Assembly (NCBI GenBank): GCA_021397835.1
Contig: JAJFZO010000094.1
Location: 10,082,001-10,146,000 of the forward strand
From: Moringa oleifera
Lineage: Eukaryota; Streptophyta; Magnoliopsida; Brassicales; Moringaceae
Length of the DNA: 64,000 bases
Direction: 5' to 3'
Below, one piece after another: positions 28,100-38,600 of this stretch. The notes under the pieces were generated by a model. That model was not told where the DNA came from and made no database searches. It worked only from the letters and a program-made list of their open reading frames with translations. The position numbers and the translations under genes were made by a program. Numbering within the stretch: position 1 is the first letter of the stretch; each line of letters begins with the position of its first letter.

Positions 28100-28356
28100 C
28101 CTTTGTTTGAAGCTGGATGAACCTTCTATCATAATTATGAGTTGGTGTCAAATTATGGACTTATTTCATGCTTTTTATTGAAAAAATAAACCAATTATTT
28201 CCCATGATGTATGCTTATTTCATTGAAGTTTTGGGTTATAGTTCAGGTAAAGAAGATGATAACATAGGAATTTGAATTGAGAGTTCTTCATTTTCTCATT
28301 ATCTTTCAGTTTGCTTCATTTTTTTTTCCCCTGAATTCTCTTTCTTTTTGGATTAG

Positions 28357-28459
28357 GCTCAGTGGCTGAAACCTGATGACCAGTTCTGTGCCGGAATGTT
28401 GTGTGGCTCTCATGGATGAATGTCGGCATGGGGTAGATCCGAAGATTGAGCTTCACTAA
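28357..28459 (+). pseudogene. APC6: Orphan copy of APC6 exon 16
   Basis: The last APC6 exon with its upstream polypyrimidine tract and acceptor, carried along by the duplication without exons 1-15. It still reads ALWLKPDDQFC-like sequence (AQWLKPDDQFCAGML) and ends in the same TAA, but two bases are missing after ATGTT, so the C-terminal frame is lost. It has no start of its own. It could only be used by splicing from APC6 exon 15 past the true exon 16. Confidence 0.9.
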
Positions 28460-29062
28460 TGCTGACAATAGTCTTACCACTCAGTGTTGTAATTTATTTG
28501 TAATATTTTTGCTACAATGCCCTGAAAGGTTGATTTTGTTTGATGTTTTTTACTTGTATCAAGGTGGTATTTCAATCTTTCAGGTATTCCCTGATGGGGC
28601 AATGGCTCTCTCATCAATAGAGCAGTTTTCTTTATCTTGGTTCTTCGAAATTGGTTTGCTCTCTTAATATTTGAAGGAGAGGGAAAGAAAATGCACCTTT
28701 TGTTTTTTTCCCTGTTATTTCAGAGATCTGATTGGCAGCTTGTTTTGTTGTCATCCATAGGACTCTTATTGTCGCCTGATGGAAAATGATAGTCAATATG
28801 TTCAAAATAACGTTACTAATTAGAAATTTGATTTCTTTTTAGTCATTTTGAGACAAACCAAGACTTCTGAACAGATTTTTCCCAAAAGATTTGAATTGTG
28901 TTGATTTAAATATTTTTGAGACAGAAGAAAAGGGTGTTATTTATTGCTTTTCACCAATACAATAGGTGAATTTATTGCTTTTCACCAGTACAGAGGTGAA
29001 TATAAGGATAGTGACACACAAGGTAGGAGCTGAAAATGGCAAGCAATGCAAGCCCAATGTTA

Positions 29063-30627
29063 CTAGGCAAATGGGCAGCTTTGAGTCCCTGAAGCCTTAG
29101 CACCCTCTTGCTCTTGGGACTTTGACGTTGCAGATCCCTTAAGTAGCCCTCCAAATAGCTCTGCTGGGTCATAGCAGATCTCAACTTCCTCTGCCCTCAG
29201 CGATTCGTCAACCTGTGATGAAACCAGATTTCCACTTCATTTTTCTTGTCAAATTTTCATTTTCAAAAGATTCAACAAAATATAATCTTTGTGCCCAGAT
29301 AAAATCTCGAGTGTTTTTAATTTGCCTCCCTGAAATTTTATCAACTCGCATTGAAATCTGAGCATGATAAGATTCAGAAATATTTGTTAGGAGAGATTTA
29401 CTTATCAGGTGACATGACATTGATGTACAAGTAGTCAGACGTCATTTGTTGTCACCCAACAAGTTTGGCGAATTGAGGCCATAGGAGTTAGTACTACTTT
29501 TTCCATTTTGTATTACGCCTTGGCCTTTATGGGTTATCGGAATCAGAACCTTATCAGCATACCTTGAGGGTTCCGAGTCCAAAGAACTCGACCTTCTCTC
29601 CTGTAGGAGCATGCCCTTTGAAATGTCCTTCAAAAAAACCCCAATGCCTGAACTTGAAGGCAATCACAGGTGGTCCAGAGTAAACGTTGAGGATTTCCCA
29701 TGCAAAGCCACGAGGGAAAGCTGATCGGAAAGCTTCGTGAGATGATTCGAAAGTCTCTTCTTCTGCTTTGTAGTATTTGAATTGCTCCGGCAGAGAACTC
29801 TTCAGCAAGGCCTTGTAGCTGCCAAGCTCAAGCGTCTCTTGTCCTGATAACCCTTTTTTTCCTGTCACGGAAATCCGTTCATAGTTAAGCAGGACATAGA
29901 CGATTACAGAAGAATGAAAGATCAGAAAGAAAGAGAAGAAAAAGGTAACATGCAGAGCAAGATTAGACTCCTGAGTCTACAGGACAAAAGGATCTACAGG
30001 CCTGAGTTTGATCCTCATCATAAACAAAAAGGTGAAAAGAAAGGGAAAATTGTGCTGGTCAATGATAACAACTCCTTTTTTGTGTTGCATGGAAAATCTC
30101 CATATATAGATATATGTTTCTTGGGATATATTAATCTTCCTTCGCTTTATTCTATATATGATTCTGATAATAAAGGCTTGTGTGCTTGTTTATGATTCTG
30201 TACCATTGACGGAGAGCTTGAATTTCTCTTGGTTAATGGTCTTGAAGTCTTGCAAGCGAGTCTTGTATGAGAGCTCCGTCTCCCATGATTTGATAGCATT
30301 TTGCACAGTTTCTTCTAATGATCCTTTCGGCCACTCCTGCATAACGTGGAATACGTACTACGCCTTAGAAGCAGGCAAGAAACAAGAATATCAATCAGAT
30401 AGATGGACTCAAAGATAAACAGAAAGATAAGGAACATAGAGAGAGATAGAGAAAGAGAGAGATGGAACCCTAGTTCTGCCTTCTTCAAAGAGCTTATTTA
30501 TATGCTCATATGTGGGAGGAGCACCATTTCGCCATGGGATATTTTGTGCTTCAGGATCATGCAGGATAGCTCTATACTTATCTCCTTTAGCTACTGCAAC
30601 TGAAGGTTCTTTCCCAGTACCAGCCAT
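29063..30627 (-). CDS. Pathogen-related protein, unit 2 copy
   Basis: Paralogue of the gene at 12364-13928. Minus-strand exons 30469-30627, 30204-30336, 29563-29861 and 29063-29212 join into 246 residues with intact GT-AG sites, so the gene appears functional. Differences from copy 1 include WETEL in place of the family WEMEL, GKKGLSGQE for GREGLSGEE, GHFKG for GTFKG, a Cys for the first Tyr of YYDPAELFGG, and a shorter altered C-terminus (SCPFA). The fold motifs FPRGFAWEIL, FKFRHWGFFEG and TGEKVEFFG are unchanged. It is the only gene of the duplicated block still open in both units, so selection may favour two copies, or the second copy may be at an early stage of divergence. The family's SnoaL/NTF2-like fold is known; its substrate or partner is not. 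Confidence 0.88.
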
Positions 30628-31713
30628 GTTTCTTTTGCATGCGCAACAAGAACTATAGCTCTCAAGTTTTTATAATGGGAGCTTGCACCCTCAAGGTTAA
30701 TATTTCAAAGAAACAATAAATGATAGGGCCTATAAAAAAGATCTGTCTAAAACATATTGAATTCACTTAAACAAGAAAGAGCTGAACATGTTGGCGGTTG
30801 ACTGTTGATCTTGGTCATTCAAACTGAAGAGCTTCCAGAAAATTAATTTCTCCTTTGACTTACAGCAGCCTAACCTAATGGCACTAGCTTTGAATGGTTA
30901 AGCTTATATTATCATGAGAAATATTGGACGAGAACTAAAGGTCATGACCATACGTAAACTGGTCTTCATCAAATGTCTCTTTTAGCAATATATTCTGGTT
31001 GAAGATGTAAAAGAACTCCAACTGGTGGAGCTTTTTTGGAGGTCATGATCATGAAAAGGATTACTACCGTTCAGATCTGTTTTTGGAGGAACGTCTCGTC
31101 AATCCGATGTTAGATGTTGTTAGCTGACGCTGAATGGTTCAGTTTCCTTACTTTATGATTGATTGGATAAAGCTCAGGCAGAATCTTTGCTACACTAAGA
31201 AAGTAGGATGCTGGATACTTAACAGTCTTCATTGTAACAACTGTTCAACCAGTTTTTATTTCTTCCAGGGAGCTTGGATTTTCCTTGGTTTGTGATTTTG
31301 GAGTTTGCACTGCATTCTCTGGTGACCCTTTGGCCATCCGGAGAAAATCTGCAATGGAAGGACCAGAAAGGCTATGAGTTCCTGCTTTTGGTACATATTT
31401 TGACTGATTCTTGACACTAAAGGACACCATGGGTGGCCTCAGAAATGCTAGATGGACCTTGGCATGTAAAGCAACTAAGTAAAGCTTTTTCTTGTTCCTC
31501 TCAATATCAATTGATTAGGTAATGTTTCCATAACTGAGTATTGATCTTCTTTTCGGCACAACCCCCAAATAATCAGGTTCTAACCTTATGCAATACTTTG
31601 GTAACATATCCTGGCGAGAGCCAGGCAGCATACAAAACATATATCTTGGCTCAATACTGTCAGTTTTCAGAAAATAATCTAGACACTTCTTCATGCTCCA
31701 ATCCATCCCTGCA
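30628..31713. other. Spacer between pathogen-related gene and ALG2, unit 2
   Basis: It holds the promoter side of the pathogen-related gene and the ALG2 3' flank. The only notable content is the interrupted minus-strand open frame at 31245-31745, given separately. No other gene is seen. Confidence 0.6.
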
Positions 31714-31745
31714 CTAATCCTGCTTACTCCTAGCAACTTCAACAA
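31245..31745 (-). other. Interrupted open frame in the ALG2 3' flank, function unknown
   Basis: On the minus strand one frame stays open from 31745 to 31245 except for a single TAA at 31515-31517. Upstream of the stop it reads protein-like text (SIEPRYMFCMLPGSRQDMLP, RLEPDYLGVVPKR). Downstream it reads AKVHLAFLRPPMV and GPSIADFLRMAKGSPEN, then a stop at 31245. Its first codons overlap the ALG2 end in another frame. I do not recognise the family. In unit 1 the same region is further broken and lacks about 36 bases. It may be the ALG2 3' UTR, open by chance, or the remnant of a captured gene. Confidence 0.3.
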
Positions 31746-34700
31746 GAAATCTATTCAAACGCTGCCCAAAAGTCTTTGTAGAGAATGATTCAGTGACATG
31801 CCTTCTGGCTTCTTGTCCCATTTTCTTGGCCATTTCAGTGTCCTTCACGAATTTAGCCATCACCATTGCAAACTCCTGAGGAGTGGGGTCACAAAGATAA
31901 CCTGTCACCCCATTCTTAATTGTTTCCACAGGGCCTCCGCTGTTGCATGCTATAACAGGTTTATGAGCTGCCATTGCCTCCAGTGGAACAATCCCAAAGT
32001 GTTCATCCTACATTAATGAAACATTTTACTTCAAGATCCATCTTTCCTTTAAATATCTACAATTTTTTTAGAAGAAGAGATATTACCCACCTTTGGAGTA
32101 TAAAGAACGCACAAGCATTCCGAGAGAAGATCATTTCTTTCAGCTGTAGAACAAGATGTAATAAAGCTAACCCGGTCAGACACCCCTTCCCTCTCTGCTA
32201 AGCTTTTGAGCTCCTCCAAGTACTCAACATTTTCTCTCAGCCGTGTATCATATCCTCCTGAATCAATAGACATACAAACTATATAATCACAGACATAAAA
32301 GCAAAGTAAAGCATTAATCTTGAACAGTGGCTATGAAGATTCAAAATAACTAAGTTTCACTTCTCAAACACTAAAGCTCAGAATGCACCCCAAAAATCAG
32401 CATTACATACTATCAACAGAACATAAGCTAGGAACTTGCCTGCAAGAGTCAGGGTAGTACCAGCCAAATTATGATCTTTAAGTACATCTCCTTCAAGTTC
32501 GTGAAGCATGGCGAAAGCTTGAATTGCTAAACCTATATTCTTTTTTCTTTCAAAACGGTTTATGGATAGAAAATTCAACCTACGCCAAAGAAGTAAATTG
32601 TAATCAGACTCTAACCTAGTGGTGGGGAAACAGTTCAGGCTTAAAGCTATTTATGAAGATATCAAGATATACAAACATGTTTGTTTACTTATAAGAATTG
32701 GGTTCATCAAACTGATCCATATTTACAGCTGGGTAAAGAACAGCCGGTTGAATTCCTCGTGCATGAAGATGCTTGAATGTATTCGCAAAGGTAGATGCAG
32801 TGAATCTGCTGTTAACAAGTATCATATCAGCCATTCCTGCAGTCACAAAAATACGATTTAACAATAAGTAGGATTTCTTGAAAGTGATAGAGTAACAAAT
32901 AAATAAAACAAGTAACGTGAATAGCCTAAGTAAGGGAGAGGAAACAAACCAGTTGTTAGTTCTTCAATGAAGTCAATTGGCTTCCTATACATCCTCCTCA
33001 GAAAAGTTGTATGTTGAGCCAGTAATAGATCTGGAAAATGACAATAGAAAACAACCTGCACCAGAGTGCACTGCTTAAAAATCCATAATGCCAGGATCTC
33101 TAGACCTGATAATAGTCAATATCAAAAATGTATACCTTTGTTGACTTTCTGAGTTTCAACAATGGGATGACAACAGAGACCTGATCTACAAGTATTACAT
33201 CAAATGATGGCCACCACAACAGCACACAGAGAGCAACAAAAATGCATCGCAGATATGCACATAGAGCATGAAGACGGTAGAAAATATGTCGTGGTAGGAA
33301 TGCACCATAAACTGTAACTGCGAAGATACCTAAACAGTGATAATAAGGTATTTAGTCAGGAAACAATATAATGATTCACATAAGGTGAACTACAGTTTCC
33401 GCCCTTTCATAAAGTTTCAATTAGTGTGACATGATAATTTGTCAAGCTTTTACAACCGGTGACTGTACAGAGCTTAGTGCATCATTACATAGCATGCGTG
33501 ACGGAAACAGAGCACAAAACATGGCAATGGATATGATGTCATTCATCGTCACTTCCTCTATATGAGATGATACACTTACTGCTTTCAGTTAACAAACCAC
33601 CAGCGCATGTTTCTTAGATGTACTGTGAAATTCAATTTAAATTCACTATGTTGACTTGAAAATGCAAATCCCCAAAGTCCACAAGTCCTCACTATCAAAC
33701 ATGGTGAAGAGATATAAGAAAGTAAATATAACAGGCAACTCACCAGCAAGAGTTTCCTCAAAACATCGAGTTTTGTCATGGTGAGCAGTAAACACATGAA
33801 CACTATGACCATGTGATGCAAGTTCAACAGCTGCGTCAACAATCAATCTTTCAGCTCCACCTATTGATCAAAGCATGGCACCGCAGGGATCAGTCTGGTG
33901 AAATTGTGAGGCCAGAGCAAGATATGGAATAGGCCAGAACATTTACACATGCAAGAAAGGGTTTTAAAAACTTTGCAAAAATAATTTACGATAAAACTTT
34001 AACCTTGTTCCATGAATATATTTGTAAGCATTAGAATTTAAAAGCGCTTTGGTGCAGAATCCAAAGGCTTTGGAACTATATGACAGCTATTTGAAACATG
34101 GTTCCCTTTTTCTTTTCTTTGTTTCCAAACTGCTAAAGAAAAATGGCCCATTACAATTCTGCAATTGGTTGGTTACCCAGACTGGTAACTTAGCTAATCA
34201 CAAAATGGGGCACCTTTGATTGATTGTCCTTTAAATCCCACTTATGAACTTGTTTGTAGACACGCTACACCTTCCTGAATCAAATCACCTGCTTCACCCC
34301 ACCAAGCCACTTCAACTGATAGTCTAATCACCAGAGTCTCTTAACATCTCCAACTGTCCCTCAAAAGGGTAGGTTCCTAACAGAGTTAACAATCTTTATG
34401 TCCAGTTTCAACTGACAAACAAAAATTCTACCTTCACCATTTACCACCCTCAAATGAGAGAAGCTCATAAATTTTGGTCATCAAGTAAAACTAGCTAAGA
34501 TTACACAGGAAAAATCATGCAAATTCCAAAGAGCCCAAATTTCAAAATTTTGTGTCTCTATGTCTCAGAAAAGGGGAAAGGACGATGATCCAAATTATTA
34601 GTTGTTGAAATCAAACAAAAAAAAATGTAAACTTTAAAGCGTACTATGGAATCCAATCATTGGCAAGGCACAAATTAAAAATCCTTCGAACCTTCCAGGC

Positions 34701-34964
34701 AACCAAACTAACAGAAGATAAACCCAGTTAGAAGAAAGGAAAACATAACACATGACATCCCCATCATTACACGGAATTCAATTAACACGGATTATGAAGA
34801 ATTTAAAAAACAAATTAAGGATAAACGAAACCTATTTATACATTGTTTTTCAGTTTTAAACAGATAAGACAAAGTATTGATGTGGAGGTGATGATATTGT
34901 TACCCAGGCCAAGATCTGGGTGTATTACTGCGATATTCAAACTCGAGCTTCGTTTCCTCTCCAT
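31714..34964 (-). CDS. ALG2: Alpha-1,3/1,6-mannosyltransferase ALG2
   Basis: GT4-family glycosyltransferase that adds the second and third mannose (alpha-1,3 then alpha-1,6) from GDP-mannose to the dolichol-linked oligosaccharide on the cytosolic face of the ER. Eight minus-strand exons: 34904-34964, 33744-33860, 33136-33329, 32950-33055, 32689-32836, 32440-32579, 32091-32257, 31714-32007. They join into 408 residues, the usual ALG2 length. Visible are [20 protein letters not shown] (about 10-29), the [10 protein letters not shown] and [10 protein letters not shown] segments, [14 protein letters not shown], and the GT4 E-x7-E motif EHFGIVPLE followed by NSGGPVET. Intron 6 begins GC rather than GT (CAG|GCAAGT), a known minor donor type. 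The other introns are GT-AG. It is head-to-head with the small gene at 35316. This is the only functional ALG2 in the window, since the unit 1 copy is dead. Confidence 0.95.
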
Positions 34965-35315
34965 TCTTGTGCTTTACTGTAAAGCAATGAAGCTGGCTGT
35001 TTATAGAGAGTTAATGAAACTATGGCATCTTTGAATGAGATGAGGAAGATCAATGGAGTCAAATTGTAAACCGGTTTTAAGCCCAGGCCTGTCCAAATAC
35101 TTTCACAGTATTATGGCCCAAATTGTCTACCTTTACTATTAGGGACTTCAGCTGGGCTGCTCAGCCTATATCTGTTTGGGCGGAAGGTTTAATTCTTTCG
35201 CAACCCATACCCATAATGAACCCGCCCGACATTCCACGTCGTGAATCCGGTTGTTCTAAACTGTTTGCTTCGGGTTAACTACCTGGCGGGGAAAGAGGTT
35301 CTCGGAGAGGCGCAG
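34965..35315. promoter_or_regulatory. Shared divergent promoter of ALG2 and the small membrane-peptide gene
   Basis: Only 351 bases separate the two start codons, which point away from each other. The interval contains several GGCCCA/TGGGCY-type site II motifs: GCCCAGGCC near 35081, GGCCCA near 35114, TGGGCT near 35154 and TGGGCGG near 35177. They sit in a relatively GC-rich stretch, as in housekeeping bidirectional promoters of plants. Function as a shared promoter is inferred from geometry. Confidence 0.55.
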
Positions 35316-35427
35316 ATGATGGAAGAACAAGCTGGTCCTGCCGGCCCAAAGGTCCTCCGTCTACTGTACTTTGTCGGCGCTGGATGTACGTTCCTATATG
35401 CTCACACATATTTGTACACGTATTTGA

Positions 35428-35460
<33 letters not shown>

Positions 35461-35657
35461 TTCTGTCACTAATATGGTCGAAGTCTTTAATTTCAACGAC
35501 GTGCTGTTAAATTGTTGTAGTTATCTGCGCTGCTGCGATAAACAAATGGCGAGAATTCGAGCGAAAGTCAATCCAGAAGCAACAACAACAACAATCGCAA
35601 GATCAAAGTTTGTTGCCCCAAAGCTCTGCTAATGTGGTACACAAAACGATCAAATGA
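35316..35657 (+). CDS. Small single-pass membrane peptide, 68 residues, function unknown
   Basis: Two exons, 35316-35385 and 35521-35657, joined across a 135-base GT-AG intron that contains a TA microsatellite. The product is 68 residues. It has an acidic start (MMEEQAGPAGP), a hydrophobic segment of about 17 residues (VLRLLYFVGAGFICAAA, 13-29), a basic INKWREFERKS stretch and a Gln-rich polar tail. This looks like a membrane-anchored microprotein with a short N-terminus. I believe similar small plant proteins with KVLRLxYFxGAGxIC exist as uncharacterised proteins, but I cannot name a family or function. Support for a real gene comes from the consistent splice phase, head-to-head placement with ALG2, and the fact that unit 1 retains the same structure with disabling lesions. 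The second ATG (35319) could equally be the start. Confidence 0.75.
35433..35460. repeat. TA microsatellite in the small gene's intron
   Basis: About 14 TA units. The unit 1 copy has only a few at the matching place. In two frames it yields meaningless Ile-Tyr runs. Confidence 0.95.
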
Positions 35658-38600
35658 TCTCTCTGTTTTTGTTTTTCAAAGTTTGGTTTCAATGAGGTGG
35701 AAAAAAAGAACGAATTTTCTGTAGCAATATATTGTCATTCCTTCTCTGCAAATTTATAGCTTACTCTTTAAGTCTTTGAGTAGAAATTTGGAAACTTTGT
35801 TATTAATTGTAACTCCTGAATTTATTTAGTCCAAGGCGAATTGGCAAATGTGATGTTAATGGTACTGGTATAGACAGCTTTTTCTTGTTCTCCTTCAATT
35901 AAAGATTTTGAATCTTTCTGTTTTAGATTTGCCTTGGGGGTAATATATGGGGAAATGTTGCTTACTGTACTATAGGGAAATGTTGCTTGCTCTACTGATG
36001 TTGATGTTATGTGAACTGTTAGTGCAAAGTTCACATGTTTGTGTGGTGCTGCTTACTTTTGGCATTAAGCATCATTTTACAGATTCAGGGTGATTTCCCC
36101 TTGCAATGAGAAGTTAAAACGTCCAAGGAGGTTGAATGCTTACCCTGGTCAGTCAAGGTCCTCTCTGAATGGTAGCTCAAATAGGAGGAAGGTTGCAACT
36201 AGAAAGGGATCTAGGAGCTGAAGTGAGGATAATTTTCAAAATAGGAATCTTAGAATGGACACTTATACATTGTTAAGGGGCCTTTTGCATATTTTAGAAC
36301 TATGGTAGCCCAAGGATTAATGGGTAGCCTTGGAAACTATGCCTGGACACACAACAAGTAGACATTATGAACCCAAGTAATAACTTAAGAGGCGTTACAG
36401 CAAAACAAATTAGCATGGGATGAAGTAAGATGCCGCTTTGATCCTTTGCCACAACTCCTGCTATGAACACTTCACCAAGTTTTATTCTTAGATATTCTCT
36501 GCTAAAACTGACAATAGCATAATGTGTTACCGTAACTGAATGTTGACATGATTCAATTCTGCCATAAAAGAAAAAAAAAAAAAAAGGCTACAGTTTGGTA
36601 TGACTCAATATTGTCTCCTGTTAATAACCATAAAAAATTGATGGATGGCCTTTCCCTTGGAATTCTGGAGTTTTTAATGAATGCTGTCTTTTTTATCCAA
36701 CTGAAATTTGAATTTACAAGTCACTTTTAGATTTCAAGCAAGGGTACATATTTCCAAGGTAGCCTTTAGCTTCCTGCTATAAAGATGTATGGTGAGCATA
36801 TAGGTTTAACCATTGAACTCGACTCAGGAACTCCTGTTTGTTGCAAATGCACCTTCATATTTATCACATAGATTCTGTTTACATATGACAATTGGCACTC
36901 AAGATGCACTGAACTTTTGACGGGGAAGATCTTTGATTTATCTGTAAAAGGTGATAGTAATAAGGAGTTGACAAAGAAAAAACAATAGATCCTAGTTTTG
37001 GCCGAAGGTCAAGCCATTTCTACTGTTTTGTGTGGATATTACGCCTGAAATTCTGACTAGTTAGAGTCAATTTGATCCAAAGCAACTAAGATCATACTAT
37101 TTGGTGAAAAATCAGGAACTTAATCTGCTTTTGTAGATATCTGAAAGCTATTTTAATGCATTGATTTGAGGATTTCCAGTAGTATCTGTTGCTAGTATTT
37201 AGTGGACCAATAGCTGTAGCTAGCAATGGCGATAGCGATATTGCATTTTATTACATCATTGAACTATGTTATGACCAAACCACAATCTCCCTTGCCGTTT
37301 TATCGCAAAAGATATATTGATTGGCTAGCAAAACAGGAAAAGGAAAAGGTCACCAAGCTTAGAATGTTGACTGGGGAACCAATGAATAGTCACGGAGTGA
37401 ATACAAGATTTCCTAAAGAACTCATTGAAGATTGTGGCTAAAGAGAAGATAATATTAACATTGGTCTGGTGCATATTTAATTATTATTTTAACTACCAGT
37501 GACAATTATTTTTGTCAAGATAAATTGGCAGTGATTCTGTAATGTTCTCCTATTAATTTCAAATTCCTCCAGAGTTGAGTAGAGGCAAGCTGTCTTAAAT
37601 CATTGTTTATTTTCCATGTTTATTTGTTCATTCTTATTCTTTTTTCTGGGGGAAAGAAAAAGTTTCCTTTGTTTTATATGTTTTGAATTAAGTAGCTATG
37701 GCAGCTTAAGAAGTGATCATATATGGTTGATGATACAATCTATGAAAAGTTGCTTGGCTACTATATGTGGTGGTCATTTTCTTGGCAATCCATCTTCATG
37801 TTTCCTTGATTAATAGAACCTTGATCTCCCTCTAAACGAGAGTTGAAGTATCACTGTGGTAAGTAATTATCATTGTAACTATCATGGCTTACGGACTAAT
37901 GCCTCCATTATTGATTCACTGCAGTGTAAATGCTATATTGCTCCAAACAGTTACAAATGCATTTCAAAGGGAGCCTTAAGAACTTTTACATTTAAAAGGA
38001 GGCTTCAGTTAAGGATGTTTTCTGGTCATTCTCTACAAGATCTTCATTTTTCTTTTTTCATAGAGCTAATGTCTTCAAGGCATTGTCCAAGAAAAGAAAC
38101 ACAATTCTTCTATCCAAGGCCAAAGGAAAATTGCTGGTGAGAGGGTTGCACGCCCTTGGTGCTAGTAAATAATACCTATACTTTTGTTTCTGTTCAAAAA
38201 TAAAAATAAAAATTGCTGGTGAGAAAATATATAATTGAAGAATAAGTAGAACTCTTTGAATAAACTTTTCCTAGAATTATGTCGAGGGTAGGAGCAGCTT
38301 TGCCAGTATCTAAAGTCAAAACAGAGACAAAATTTCTTTCTCTTCCTTGAATGGTTGTCCTTGCTGCCTAACAAAACCTGCATGCTTAGGGCAGCTAAAA
38401 CCTAGTTCAGGCATGGCAAGTAAAACAGATGTCTCACCCTTAAAGTATTGTCCAAAGGGCTTATCTTTGAATGCCTCCTTTAGTCTAGGGACTGGTGAGC
38501 AGTGTATATATATATATTGTTTTCCCCTTGACTAGTTCTTTATCAACAGTGAGGCTTTCAATGTTATACTTGCAGAACAGGACATTGAACTTTTGACTCC

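Noticed and set aside
35384..35496. Open frames with Ile-Tyr runs on both strands
   Set aside because: They are translations of the TA microsatellite in the small gene's intron.
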